Assembly (NCBI RefSeq): GCF_020731415.2
Contig: NZ_CP088273.1
Coordinates: 3,539,001 to 3,603,000 of the forward strand
Direction of reading: 5' to 3'
Source: Phyllobacterium sp. T1293
Lineage (GTDB): Bacteria; Pseudomonadota; Alphaproteobacteria; Rhizobiales; Rhizobiaceae
Length of the DNA: 64,000 nucleotides
How positions within the stretch are numbered: position 1 is the first letter of the stretch; every line of letters starts with the position of its first letter. Shown piece after piece: positions 52,470-61,375 of this stretch. The notes beneath the pieces were generated by a model, which was not told where the DNA came from, did not search any database, and saw only the letters and a list, made by a program, of their open reading frames with translations. The position numbers were made by a program, and so were the translations under genes.

Positions 52470-53239
52470 CAAAAATTATCCTTCCGCTTGCGGATTTCAG
52501 TGAAAACAGCCTCGTCGCTGGCATTTTCCAGTTTCAGGTTTCGACGGATTGCCGGATCGTGCCAGCGCAGGAATGGATTGGTGGCCATTTCTCGCAGGAT
52601 GGTGGTGGGCAGGGTCGGCAAGCCCGCTTCACGCTGGGCGTATACCTCCTTCACCCGTTCCTTCAGCGCCGAATTATCCGGATCGATGGTTACGGCGAAC
52701 CGTGCATTGCTTTCCGTATATTCATGGCCGCAATAGATCTGGGTATCGACCGGCAGCTTGACCAGATGGTTCAAGGATTTGAACATGGTCGCCGGTGTTC
52801 CCTCGAACAGGCGCCCGCAACCGAGTGAAAACAGCGTATCGCCGGTGAAGACGACCTTCGCATCGGGGATATAGTAAGAAATCTCGCCCGCCGTATGGCC
52901 GGGTGTCGAAATGACCTCGACATCAAAATTGCCGAAGCGGAAATGGTCGCCGTGTTTCAGCGTCCGGTCAATGCCCGGTATATTGGCCTTCTCCGCATCA
53001 GGGCCGAGAATTTCCAGCTTGAAACGGTTTTTCAGCGCCAAATTGGCACCGACATGATCATTGTGGTGATGGGTCGAGAAAATATGCGTGAGTTTCCAGC
53101 CCCGGCGTTTCAGGGCTTCCAATACGGGCTTTTCCTCTGGCGCGTCGATGGATGCCGTAAGATCGGTTTCAGGATCGTGGATCAGCACGCCGAAATTATC
53201 GCTGAGCGCGGTGAATTGTTCTATCTGGAGATTCGACAT
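52469..53239 (-). CDS. gloB: Hydroxyacylglutathione hydrolase (glyoxalase II)
   Basis: A 256-residue metallo-beta-lactamase-fold enzyme hydrolysing S-lactoylglutathione in methylglyoxal detoxification. The metal motif THHHNDH is at 56-62, HTAGEISYY near 115, and FTGDTLFSLGCGRLFEG, YCGHEYTESNARFA and the C-terminal glutathione-site helix follow. Length is normal. It is divergent from a methyltransferase gene. Confidence 0.95.
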   Translation of the reverse strand: MSNLQIEQFTALSDNFGVLIHDPETDLTASIDAPEEKPVLEALKRRGWKLTHIFSTHHHNDHVGANLALKNRFKLEILGPDAEKANIPGIDRTLKHGDHFRFGNFDVEVISTPGHTAGEISYYIPDAKVVFTGDTLFSLGCGRLFEGTPATMFKSLNHLVKLPVDTQIYCGHEYTESNARFAVTIDPDNSALKERVKEVYAQREAGLPTLPTTILREMATNPFLRWHDPAIRRNLKLENASDEAVFTEIRKRKDNF

Positions 53240-53342
53240 GGGAGGGCCTGTGCGGTTTGAACTTTGCCGTCAGGATAGCTAGCTGTCTCCAAGGTGCAAC
53301 CCATCTTCAAGCCATTTTCTTGATGTTATGATTTGCCATCTG

Positions 53343-53386
53343 GAACAACGGATAGTCAGATGGTTCCATTTGAATATCCGTTGTTC
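53343..53386. promoter_or_regulatory. 12-bp inverted repeat upstream of the methyltransferase gene
   Basis: GAACAACGGATA (53343-53354) is repeated inverted as TATCCGTTGTTC (53375-53386) with a 20-base spacer. It ends 12 bases before the ATG at 53399, in the gloB-methyltransferase spacer. As RNA it would form a stable stem just before the start; as DNA it could be an operator. There is no T run, so a terminator is unlikely. Confidence 0.55.
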
Positions 53387-53398
53387 TAGGCTGATCCC

Positions 53399-54148
53399 AT
53401 GCATCTCGACATTATCGATCTTCGCGCCTTCTATGCTTCCACTCTTGGTCATCTGACCGAGCGGGCGATTTCCATGGCTCTTGTGCCGATCTGGCCGAAA
53501 TTGCCGGGGGAGCGCCTCGTCGGTCTTGGCTATGTCGTGCCCTATCTCGACCGGTTTCGCGGCGACACCGAGCGAACCTTTGCCTTCATGCCTGCCGGGC
53601 AGGGCGCCATCAGCTGGCCGCCAGCCGAAGCCTCATCCACGGCACTGGTGTTTGAAGAAGATTTACCGCTGCCTGACTCCGCCGTAGACCGTATTTTGAT
53701 GGTGCATGCGCTTGAACATGCGGAAGACCCGCGCGAAACCCTGAAAGAAATGTGGCGGGCGCTCGCGCCCAATGGCAGGCTTGTCATTGTCGTGCCGAAC
53801 CGGCGCGGGCTCTGGGCGCGTTTCGAACATACGCCGTTTGGCAGCGGGCGGCCCTATAGCCGCGGGCAGCTGATCCGTATTTTGCGGGAAACCAATTTCA
53901 CGCCGGGGCCATGGGCCGAGGCCCTGTTTTTTCCGCCATCATCAAAGCGCTGGATAATGCGTCCTTCCGGATTGTTCGAGCGGATCGGACGGCGTTTTTG
54001 GCCTGTTTTTTCGGGTGTGCTTATCGTGGAAGCACAAAAGCGAATTTATCAGGGCTTGCCGGTGGCCAAGCGTTCGTCACGCCGTGTTTTCGTGCCTGTG
54101 CTGTCACCACAGGGTACAGCAATGCATCATAAGCTTCATGAAGACTGA
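53399..54148 (+). CDS. Class I SAM-dependent methyltransferase
   Basis: A 249-residue protein with ERLVGLGYVVPYLDRFRGD as a variant motif I, then DLPLPDSAVDRILMVHALEHAEDPRETLKEMWRALAPNGRLVIVVPNRRGLWAR, typical of methyltransferase type 11 motifs IV-VI. Its arrangement beside gloB is conserved in rhizobia. The substrate is unknown. No clear Shine-Dalgarno is visible before the ATG. Confidence 0.85.
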   Translation: MHLDIIDLRAFYASTLGHLTERAISMALVPIWPKLPGERLVGLGYVVPYLDRFRGDTERTFAFMPAGQGAISWPPAEASSTALVFEEDLPLPDSAVDRILMVHALEHAEDPRETLKEMWRALAPNGRLVIVVPNRRGLWARFEHTPFGSGRPYSRGQLIRILRETNFTPGPWAEALFFPPSSKRWIMRPSGLFERIGRRFWPVFSGVLIVEAQKRIYQGLPVAKRSSRRVFVPVLSPQGTAMHHKLHED

Positions 54149-54168
54149 GTAGTCTGCATCAGTATTGT

Positions 54169-54360
54169 GCTTGGTTCGTGTTGCGTGGTTCGACAAGCTC
54201 ACCATGAGGGAGATGGGTGATGAAAGGGAGTCAGGTTCTGCAACTTTTATGAATTGCAATCTCTACAACCTTCATGATCTGCGATCTATGCGATTATCGT
54301 TGCGTCACCCATCTCCCTCATGGTGAGCTTGTCGAACCACGCACCACGGACCACCCAAGC
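54169..54360. repeat. Long palindromic repeat, copy 2
   Basis: A 192-bp imperfect palindrome with ends GCTTGG and CCAAGC. The arms contain GTTCGACAAGCTCACCATGA and the matching complement. The centre carries TCAGGTTCTGCAAC and GCGATTATCGTTGC, the same module as copy 1, with about 40 extra bases inserted. It sits between the methyltransferase gene and metW. Confidence 0.85.
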
Positions 54361-54371
54361 AGCGGCAGCGC

Positions 54372-54986
54372 TCAACGTCTCAGCAAAAACACCGCTTGTT
54401 GGCCAAAGAGGTTCCAGAAACCCCAGGGCATATTGAAACCAAGTCTCTGGCCCAATGCATTCAGGGCCACAGCTGTTTCCACCTGCGCGCCGACTTCCTT
54501 TGTCATGTCGACAAAATCATTGATGGTGCAGAAATGGATGTTGGGCGTGTCGTACCAGCTATAGGGCAGTTCTTCCGTCACCGGCATGCGGCCATTGACC
54601 AGCAGCGAAGCGCGCATGCGCCAATGGCCGAAATTCGGGAAGGATACGATAGCCTTTTCGCCGATACGCAGAAGTTCGCTTAAAACATTCTTCGGATTGC
54701 GGGTGGCCTGCAATGTCTGCGACAGGATCACATAGTCAAAGCCATCATCGGGATAATATTTCAGATCGCTATCCGCATCGCCCTGAATGACCGAAAGGCC
54801 GCGCGCCACGCATTCATTGACACCCTTCTGCGACAGTTCGACACCGCGCCCGTCGACATTCTTGGTGTTCTGCAAGAGTTCGAGCAATTGGCCATCATCG
54901 CAGCCGACATCAAGCACCCGTGCGCCGGGTTTAACCAGTGATGCGATGACATCAAAGTCGACGCGGGGTGTGGTGTTGATGCTCAT
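54372..54986 (-). CDS. metW: Methionine biosynthesis protein MetW
   Basis: A 204-residue methyltransferase-like protein that accompanies MetX in homoserine O-acetylation. [21 protein letters not shown] (about 17-37) is motif I, and [21 protein letters not shown] is motif IV. The [14 protein letters not shown] stretch is typical of MetW. It overlaps metX by 4 bp (ATGA), so the two are translationally coupled. Confidence 0.95.
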   Translation of the reverse strand: MSINTTPRVDFDVIASLVKPGARVLDVGCDDGQLLELLQNTKNVDGRGVELSQKGVNECVARGLSVIQGDADSDLKYYPDDGFDYVILSQTLQATRNPKNVLSELLRIGEKAIVSFPNFGHWRMRASLLVNGRMPVTEELPYSWYDTPNIHFCTINDFVDMTKEVGAQVETAVALNALGQRLGFNMPWGFWNLFGQQAVFLLRR

Positions 54987-56170
54987 GGTTGCAAAAGCCC
55001 CTTGGCGCGCGCTGCGGAGCGGATGAAACCATTGATGGCCGAAAACATCTCCGGCTCATCCAGCAGGAAAGCGTCATGGCCGCGATCCGTCTCGATTTCG
55101 ACGAACGATACGGATGCACCGGCGGCATTCAGCGCATGGGCAACGGTGCGGCTTTCGCTGGTTGGAAACAGCCAGTCGCTGGTGAAGGAAACAATGCAGA
55201 AACGCGTCTTTGATCCGGCAAAAGCCTCGGCCAGCCGCCCCTGATGCTCCGCCGCCAGATCGAAATAATCCATGGCGCGGGTCATATAGAGGTAGGAATT
55301 GGGATCAAAACGATCAACGAATGACATGCCCTGATGGCGCAGATAGCTCTCGATCTGGAAATCCGCATCAAAACCAAAAGTCACATTCTGCCGGTCCTGC
55401 AGGTTGCGTCCGAATTTGCGGTGCAGGGCCGTTTCCGACAGATAGGTGATATGCGCCGCCATGCGGGCCACAGAGAGGCCTTTGCGCGGGATGGTGCCTT
55501 GTTCCAGATAGCGGCCTTCCTTCCACTCAGGGTCCGCCATGACTGCCTGACGGCCCACTTCATGGAACGCAATGTTCTGCGAGGAGTGGCGAGCACCGGT
55601 GGCAATGGCAACGGCGGAAAAAACCCGGTCGGAATGGCTGGAGGCCCATTCGAGCACCTGCATGCCGCCCATGGAACCGCCAACGACAGCAAACAACTGC
55701 TTGATGCCAAAATGGTCGACCAGCATGGCCTGTGCCCGCACCATATCGGCAATGGTGATGATCGACAGGTCAAGCGCATAGGGCGTGCCCGTGGCGGGGT
55801 TGATTGAGGCTGGGCCTGTGGAGCCAAGACAGCCGCCAAGCACATTGGAACAGATAACGAAGAAACGGTCCGTATCCACAGGCTTGCCGGGTCCAACAAG
55901 CGTCTCCCACCAGCCATTCTTGCCGGTCACAGGGTGGGCATTTGCCACATGCTGGTCGCCTGTTAGCGCATGGCAGATGAGGATGGCATTCGACTTGTCT
56001 GAATTGAGCGTACCATAGCTCTGATACGCGATGCGGAATGGCGAAAGCACAACACCGCTATCGAGACGCAACGGCTTGTCGGCGCCAAAATCCACCACAG
56101 GACTATGGGGATTTGTCGCTTCCTGACTTCTCTGGTCGTTACCGGCGGGCGCTTTGCTTGGCTTGGTCAT
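54983..56170 (-). CDS. metX: Homoserine O-acetyltransferase MetX
   Basis: A 395-residue alpha/beta hydrolase-fold acetyltransferase of methionine synthesis. Nucleophile Ser166 is in [14 protein letters not shown], the acid Asp is in [10 protein letters not shown], and the histidine is in [16 protein letters not shown] two codons upstream is an alternative start; the ATG at 56170 is used. A sigma-70-like promoter and operator-like palindrome lie directly upstream. I see no SAM-II riboswitch core in the short leader. Confidence 0.96.
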   Translation of the reverse strand: MTKPSKAPAGNDQRSQEATNPHSPVVDFGADKPLRLDSGVVLSPFRIAYQSYGTLNSDKSNAILICHALTGDQHVANAHPVTGKNGWWETLVGPGKPVDTDRFFVICSNVLGGCLGSTGPASINPATGTPYALDLSIITIADMVRAQAMLVDHFGIKQLFAVVGGSMGGMQVLEWASSHSDRVFSAVAIATGARHSSQNIAFHEVGRQAVMADPEWKEGRYLEQGTIPRKGLSVARMAAHITYLSETALHRKFGRNLQDRQNVTFGFDADFQIESYLRHQGMSFVDRFDPNSYLYMTRAMDYFDLAAEHQGRLAEAFAGSKTRFCIVSFTSDWLFPTSESRTVAHALNAAGASVSFVEIETDRGHDAFLLDEPEMFSAINGFIRSAARAKGLLQP

Positions 56171-56175
56171 GTTCA

Positions 56176-56229
56176 CATGGTTATATCTTTATGGGTGGTT
56201 AGCTATGGTCGCGCTACCCGCAAAGTCAA
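56176..56229 (-). promoter_or_regulatory. Putative metX promoter with overlapping operator
   Basis: On minus, TTGACT (56229-56224) is followed after 17 bases by ATAGCT (56206-56201). An 18-bp partial palindrome CATAAAGATATAACCATG (56193-56176) covers the expected start of transcription. The ATAAAGATAT core resembles, from memory, sites of the SahR/SamR methionine regulators of Alphaproteobacteria. The position would suit repression. Confidence 0.45.
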
Positions 56230-56385
56230 TGGTTTCTTTGATTTTCGAGGCCGCGTGTCGCAAGTTGGGCTCGACATCGGGCCTATTGGCGGTTATGCCC
56301 CGTGACTTGAGCCTTTCCTGTTTGAACAGAAAAGGCGCGCCTGCAATGACCATCGATTTCAACGATGCTACGGATCTTGAGAATC

Positions 56386-57492
56386 ATGACAACCACATTG
56401 AAAGACACGCGTCCTACTCCGAAGCCCGGCATTCTCGATATTGCCGCCTATACGCCCGGCAAGGAATCGGCTCCCGGCGTTGCCAAGGTCTATAAGCTCT
56501 CTTCCAATGAAACCCCTCTGGGCGCGAGCAAGCACGCGACCGAGGCCTATCATGCTGCCTCTGAACGCCTTGAAATCTATCCGGATGGTCAGGCTGCGCT
56601 GCTCAAGAAGGCAATTGCCGATGTTCATGGCCTGAACGCCGATAATATTTTGTGCGGCAATGGCTCGGACGAACTGCTTGGCCTGTTGTGTCAGACCTAT
56701 CTCGCACCGGGTGATGAAGCCATTTACACCGAGCATGGCTTCATGGTGTACAAGATTTACATCATGGCCGCTGGCGCAACGCCGGTTATTGCCAAGGAAA
56801 AGAATGAGCAGGCGGAAGTCGACGCCATTCTTGCTGCGGTGACACCGCAGACCAAGATCGTGTTCCTTGCCAATCCGAATAACCCGACCGGCACCTATAT
56901 TCCGTTCGGAGAGGTGCGGCGTCTGCATGCGGGCTTGCCAAAGAATGTGCTGCTCGTGGTTGATGCGGCCTATGCGGAATATGTGCGCCGCAATGATTAC
57001 GAAGCCGGTGTTGAACTTGTCTCATCGTTCGAAAACGTCGTGATGACCCGCACTTTCTCGAAAATCCACGGCCTTGCCGCGTTGCGCATTGGCTGGATGT
57101 TCGCGCCTGCGCATGTCATCGATGCGGTCAACCGTATCCGTGGTCCGTTCAACCTGAATTCCGCTGCCATCGCTGCGGGTGCTGCGGCTATCCGCGACCG
57201 CGCGCATGTGGATAAGGCTATCGCCTTCAACGAAAAGTGGCTGCCCTGGTTGACGGATGAACTGTCGGCACTGGGCCTGCGGGTAACACCGTCGGTTGGC
57301 AATTTCCTGCTCGTCCACTTTCCTGATGATGCGGCGAAGTCGGCGGAAAAGGCCGATGCCTATCTCACCAGTCGAGGCTATATTTTGCGCCGCGTTACGG
57401 GCTACGGATTCCCGAACGCGCTGCGCCTTACCATTGGGTCCGAGGAAGCCAATCGCGGCGTAGTCGCTGCACTCTCCGAATTCATGAAGTAG
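56386..57492 (+). CDS. hisC: Histidinol-phosphate/aromatic aminotransferase HisC
   Basis: A 368-residue class I PLP aminotransferase. [32 protein letters not shown] and the PLP lysine in [15 protein letters not shown] (Lys226) are present. Its place 3 bp before the prephenate dehydrogenase gene suggests use in tyrosine/phenylalanine synthesis in addition to or instead of histidine. The ATG at 56386 is chosen; an ATG at 56365 adds seven residues. Confidence 0.92.
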   Translation: MTTTLKDTRPTPKPGILDIAAYTPGKESAPGVAKVYKLSSNETPLGASKHATEAYHAASERLEIYPDGQAALLKKAIADVHGLNADNILCGNGSDELLGLLCQTYLAPGDEAIYTEHGFMVYKIYIMAAGATPVIAKEKNEQAEVDAILAAVTPQTKIVFLANPNNPTGTYIPFGEVRRLHAGLPKNVLLVVDAAYAEYVRRNDYEAGVELVSSFENVVMTRTFSKIHGLAALRIGWMFAPAHVIDAVNRIRGPFNLNSAAIAAGAAAIRDRAHVDKAIAFNEKWLPWLTDELSALGLRVTPSVGNFLLVHFPDDAAKSAEKADAYLTSRGYILRRVTGYGFPNALRLTIGSEEANRGVVAALSEFMK

Positions 57493-57495
57493 CAA

Positions 57496-58428
57496 ATGTC
57501 TAAAATTCATTTCGATACAATTGCACTGATCGGCATTGGTCTGATCGGTTCGTCGCTGGCGCGCGTCATCAAACGCGAAGGTCTGGCCGATCACATCGTC
57601 ATCTCAACCCGCAGCGAAAGCACGCTGAAACGCGCAGAGGCGCTTGGCCTTGGTGACAGCTACGTCCTCGACAGCGCCGAGGCGGTCAGGAATGCCGATC
57701 TCGTCATCATTTCCGTGCCCGTTGGTTCATCCGGTGCTGTTGCCAAACATATTGCCGGATCGCTGAAACCGGGTGCAATCGTCACCGATGTCGGTTCGAC
57801 CAAGGGCTCGGTTATCGCGCAGATGCAGCCGGAACTGCCCACAAACGTCCATTTCATTCCAGGCCACCCGCTGGCGGGTACAGAATATTCAGGCCCCGAT
57901 GCGGGCTTTGCCGAACTCTTCTCCAATCGCTGGTGCATTCTGACGCCGCTTGAGGGGACTGATCCTGTGGCGCTCGACCGGCTGACGAAATTCTGGGAAG
58001 CCTGCGGTTCGCGTCTGGATACGATGGACCCCACGCACCATGACCGGGTGCTGGCCATTGTTTCGCATTTGCCGCATATCATTGCCTACAACATTGTCGG
58101 CACGGCAAGTGATCTGGAAGAAGTGACCAATTCGGAAGTGATCAAATATTCCGCTTCCGGCTTTCGCGACTTCACCCGCCTTGCGGCTTCAGACCCGACC
58201 ATGTGGCGCGATGTGTGCCTGCATAACAAGGATGCAATTCTTGAAATGCTGGCGCGGTTTTCCGAAGACCTTGCCTCGCTGCAGCGGTCGATCCGCTGGG
58301 GTGATGGCGATGCGCTGTTCGATCTCTTCACCCGCACCCGTGCTGTCAGGCGCGGGATTATCGATGCGGGTCAGGAAGTGGATGCGCCCGATTTTGGCCG
58401 GCAGAAAGCCAGCGCTTCAAGTTCTTGA
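57496..58428 (+). CDS. tyrC: Prephenate/arogenate dehydrogenase
   Basis: A 310-residue NAD(P)-dependent dehydrogenase of tyrosine synthesis. The Rossmann motif is IALIGIGLIGSSLAR (9-23), and FIPGHPLAGTEYSGP and DPTHHDRVLAIVSHLPHIIAY carry the catalytic histidines. There is no chorismate mutase or ACT domain, the cyclohexadienyl dehydrogenase pattern. It is in one operon with hisC (3-bp gap). Confidence 0.93.
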   Translation: MSKIHFDTIALIGIGLIGSSLARVIKREGLADHIVISTRSESTLKRAEALGLGDSYVLDSAEAVRNADLVIISVPVGSSGAVAKHIAGSLKPGAIVTDVGSTKGSVIAQMQPELPTNVHFIPGHPLAGTEYSGPDAGFAELFSNRWCILTPLEGTDPVALDRLTKFWEACGSRLDTMDPTHHDRVLAIVSHLPHIIAYNIVGTASDLEEVTNSEVIKYSASGFRDFTRLAASDPTMWRDVCLHNKDAILEMLARFSEDLASLQRSIRWGDGDALFDLFTRTRAVRRGIIDAGQEVDAPDFGRQKASASSS

Positions 58429-58539
58429 TGTCGTGTGGCGCGCGCAAGCTCAGGAAGCTCACCGGGTTGAAACAACGGGTGCTTTACCAGCGCTCCGGCG
58501 TTGATTTGGGGTGAGGCATCGCAGCCAACCTCTTTACCC

Positions 58540-59559
58540 TCACAATGAAGGCAAGCGCCCGATACTGATGAAGCCCACCGACATCTTCCCGTTTTTCACA
58601 GTGACGGGAAGGGTGGGGGCGCCGCTGGCATCCTTCGGCACAAAGGCCATGGCCTGCACCACGGATGAAATGATCTTGTCCTGACCGGGGAGCACATTTT
58701 TCATGGTGCTGGCGACGCTTTCAGGATTGCGCATGGTTATCTTGAAGTCACCGCTGATACGGCCATCATCCGCCACGGAAAACGGCCCTGAAATAGCAAT
58801 GCCACTACCATCGGGCAAAGCAAGATCAACACGGCGCAGCATGCCGGACTGTCCGCGCAAGACTGACAGATCGCGCTCCGGCTTGCCGATCAGGGCAAAA
58901 CCATTTGCCAGCTGGATATCGGCTGCGCCGGTCAGTTCCGGCAAGGGCTTGTCGTAAACGGTGTTGTCGGCAATTTTCAGGCTGCTGAAAGACAGTGCAA
59001 TGTCCATGACAGGCTCGATGGCGCGGAAATGCAGCTGGCCATCCTTCAGCGTTGCCAATGGTGTACCGGCACCATCTGGATTGTGCTGGTTGATCACGAC
59101 ATTGCGCCCCTCAACCGAGAGACGGCGGGGAATAGGTTTATCAAGCCGAACGCTCGATTTGAGATTGTCCCAGTTCAGATCAAGCGGTGCCATACCCGGC
59201 ACGCTGACCGAGGCAGGGCTGTCAACCTCGCTGACGATGTGGAATGGCGCATAGATCTGCGCGGCCGAGCGGAAAGCACCCGTATGAACCGAAACATTCT
59301 TGGCCTGATCAACCCATGAAACGCTGGAGCAGTTGAGGCCAAGGCGGAAGGGATAGCCACTGGCCCCGGCATTTTCGCAGGCGGCGTTGATGCCCTTGGC
59401 TTGCAGACCGGCAATATTGGTGGCAACGCGCGTTTCCAGCATATTGGCGAGATAATACCATCCGCCCGTATAGAGCAGGCCGACAATGACGATACCTGCG
59501 GCAAGGAAACGGATGCGCCTTCCGGCATTGTAGCTTTTGTCTGGAGTCCTTGACGTCAT
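58540..59559 (-). CDS. DUF2125 domain membrane-anchored protein
   Basis: A 339-residue protein with an N-terminal transmembrane segment (FLAAGIVIVGLLYTGGWYYLA) and a periplasmic part: ACENAGASGYPFRLGLNCSSVSW near the start of the domain and HFRAIEPVMDIALSFSSLKI in the middle. DUF2125 is a rhizobial envelope family of unknown function, distantly AsmA-like. ATG 59559 is used; a longer frame overlaps the chaC side without family character. It is divergent from chaC with 64 bp between starts. Confidence 0.87.
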   Translation of the reverse strand: MTSRTPDKSYNAGRRIRFLAAGIVIVGLLYTGGWYYLANMLETRVATNIAGLQAKGINAACENAGASGYPFRLGLNCSSVSWVDQAKNVSVHTGAFRSAAQIYAPFHIVSEVDSPASVSVPGMAPLDLNWDNLKSSVRLDKPIPRRLSVEGRNVVINQHNPDGAGTPLATLKDGQLHFRAIEPVMDIALSFSSLKIADNTVYDKPLPELTGAADIQLANGFALIGKPERDLSVLRGQSGMLRRVDLALPDGSGIAISGPFSVADDGRISGDFKITMRNPESVASTMKNVLPGQDKIISSVVQAMAFVPKDASGAPTLPVTVKNGKMSVGFISIGRLPSL

Positions 59560-59623
59560 GGTCCGTGTCTCGCTATCGGTCAGTAAAGAAGCTTCGCATC
59601 GAAGCACAGCTATCAGGACGGAT

Positions 59624-60151
59624 ATGGGCGATTTTTGGGTCTTTGGCTATGGGTCTCTCATGTGGAAGCCCGGCTTTGCACATGTTGAAACGATGCATGC
59701 GCGTCTTCATGGCTACCGCCGGGCGCTTTGCGTGCATTCCTATGTGCATCGCGGAACACCGGAGCGTCCCGGACTGGTGCTTGGGCTTGATCACGGCGGT
59801 TCATGTCTCGGCCTCGCCTTCCGGGTTCCCGGCGATCTCCAGGAGGAAGTTGTGTCCTATCTGCGCGAGCGGGAACTGGTAACGAATGTTTATCTCGAAA
59901 AGCGGCTGGCGGTGCGTCTCAAGGACGGACGCAAGGTCGAAGCGCTGACCTATGTGGTCGACCGCAAACATGTGCAATATGCCGGTGCGCTGACTGTGGA
60001 GCAAGCCGCTGCTGCTGTGCGCGGTTCGGTTGGCCAGTCAGGCCGCAACGAGGACTATGTGCACAGCACGCTGGAGCACATGCGCAAAATGAATATCCGT
60101 GACCACTGGTTTGAAACGCTGGTGGCTGCAATTGATAGCAAGCAGGGATAG
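59624..60151 (+). CDS. chaC: Glutathione-specific gamma-glutamylcyclotransferase, ChaC-like
   Basis: A 175-residue cyclotransferase: the substrate-binding loop YGSLMWKP (9-16), RRALCVHSYVHRGTPERPGLVLGLD, and the catalytic glutamate in the YLRERELVTNVY region. It breaks glutathione to 5-oxoproline and Cys-Gly. ATG 59624 has AGGAC upstream; the longer frame upstream is not supported. Confidence 0.92.
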   Translation: MGDFWVFGYGSLMWKPGFAHVETMHARLHGYRRALCVHSYVHRGTPERPGLVLGLDHGGSCLGLAFRVPGDLQEEVVSYLRERELVTNVYLEKRLAVRLKDGRKVEALTYVVDRKHVQYAGALTVEQAAAAVRGSVGQSGRNEDYVHSTLEHMRKMNIRDHWFETLVAAIDSKQG

Positions 60152-60176
60152 GTGCAAATTTAGGGGCTTGGTGGGG

Positions 60177-60494
60177 GATTGGTTCGTGGTTCGAGAGGCT
60201 CACCATGAGGGAGAGGGGTGATGCATCGATAGTCGCCAGCGTTGCAGAATATCCAATCACCGATCTTGCAGAACTTGGCTCCTTACAAACCCACCCCACC
60301 GTCATCCTCGGGCTTGACCCGAGGACCCATGAATTGAGTTCGAACGAACCTGAATGCCCGGCGCTTTTAAAGTGTGGGTCCTCGGGTCAAGCCCGAGGAT
60401 GACGGAGATAGGTGGATTGCAGGGTGCCTTATTCTGCAGCGTTGGCGACTATCGATCACCCATCTCCCTCATGGTTGTTATGTCGAACCACGCA
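60177..60494. repeat. Long palindromic repeat, copy 3 (interrupted by a nested palindrome)
   Basis: The element has GATTGGTTCGTGGTTCGAG at the left and the complementary TCGAACCACG at the right. Each side carries the shared central module (CAGCGTTGCAGAA and reverse TTCTGCAGCGTTGGCGAC), so this copy is a full double-length inverted form. The second, unrelated palindrome (60299-60405) sits in its middle. It fills most of the gap between chaC and plsC. Confidence 0.82.
60299..60405. repeat. Nested palindrome with perfect 31-bp arms
   Basis: Two perfect 31-bp inverted arms (60299-60329 and 60375-60405) flank a 45-bp spacer. Each arm itself contains a short hairpin CCTCGGG-CTTGA-CCCGAGG. The arms contain GTCATCCTCGGGCTTGACCC, a sequence I recall as frequent in alphaproteobacterial intergenic palindromes. 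It shares nothing with the surrounding repeat and appears inserted into it. Confidence 0.88.
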
Positions 60495-60522
60495 CACTAT
60501 TCACGCAAAGAGGCTTGTAGCT

Positions 60523-61308
60523 TCAGACAATCACACCCAGTTCCTTCAGCCGCTGCACTGCCGTTGGCGGCATGGGTGGTGGATTGTCTGATCTGGCTGC
60601 TTCAATCAACAGTTCGTCACAGGCGGCTTCCGTCACCTCCTGCAGCTTTCGCAGGAAAGCCTCCGCATCCAGACCCGGCTGGATTGGTGGCAGGATGCGG
60701 CAGCGGATTGTGCCGGGAAAGCGCCGGAATTTGCGGCGCGGCCAGTACAGGCCGGCGACATGGGCAATGGGCAAAACAGGCACACCAAGTTCGCTGTAGA
60801 TATGCGCCACGCCATATTTATAGGCTGGCGGTGCGCCGGGGGCCGTGCGTGTGCCTTCCGGATAGATCATCAGCTGGCGCCCTTGCGAAACCGCGTCCCG
60901 CGCGCCCCGGACAGCCGCCTTCATGGCAACGGAGCGCTTGCCCCGGTCAATTGGCACCATCTTCATCTTGAGAATGTACCAACCGAACAGCGGTATCCAC
61001 ATCAACTCGCGTTTGAGGATGTAAACCGGATCGGCAATCTGCGGCAGGAACGCGTAGGCATCCCAGAAGGATTGGTGCTTTGGCGCGCAAATATAGGGAC
61101 CGTCAGGGATATTCTCGAGGCCCTCGATGACGTGATCGGTGCCCGCCAGTACCTTCTGCAACCAATGGTTTGACTTCGCCCAGTTCTTTGGCACGCTCCA
61201 CGCATTTTTGCGCGGGCTGAGGAAATAATAGGGGGTGAAGATAATCATCTGAACGATCAGATTGATATAAAAGGCGATGTTGAAAACAATTGATCGGATG
61301 ATCGTCAT
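60523..61308 (-). CDS. plsC: 1-acyl-sn-glycerol-3-phosphate acyltransferase PlsC
   Basis: A 261-residue membrane acyltransferase that makes phosphatidic acid from lysophosphatidic acid. The catalytic motif is KHQSFWD (H-x4-D), with FGWYILKMKMVPIDRG and MIYPEGTRTAPG as substrate motifs. A long N-terminal hydrophobic part (IIRSIVFNIAFYINLIVQMIIFTPYYF) anchors it. ATG 61308 avoids overlap with ydcF; ATG 61323 is a near alternative. Confidence 0.93.
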   Translation of the reverse strand: MTIIRSIVFNIAFYINLIVQMIIFTPYYFLSPRKNAWSVPKNWAKSNHWLQKVLAGTDHVIEGLENIPDGPYICAPKHQSFWDAYAFLPQIADPVYILKRELMWIPLFGWYILKMKMVPIDRGKRSVAMKAAVRGARDAVSQGRQLMIYPEGTRTAPGAPPAYKYGVAHIYSELGVPVLPIAHVAGLYWPRRKFRRFPGTIRCRILPPIQPGLDAEAFLRKLQEVTEAACDELLIEAARSDNPPPMPPTAVQRLKELGVIV

Positions 61309-61375
61309 GGGGGTCCCGGTCATGGCGGTTGGATAGGTCTTCGTTACAGCAAGTTGACCTCGCCGTGAACCACTA

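Noticed and set aside
56171..56385. SAM-II riboswitch upstream of metX
   Set aside because: GCGCG and GCTAA blocks are present, but the UGAUUU core and matching P1 arms are not, and a sigma-70-like promoter overlaps the place.
60177..60494. CRISPR array
   Set aside because: The repeats are inverted, few and irregular, with no spacer periodicity and no cas genes.
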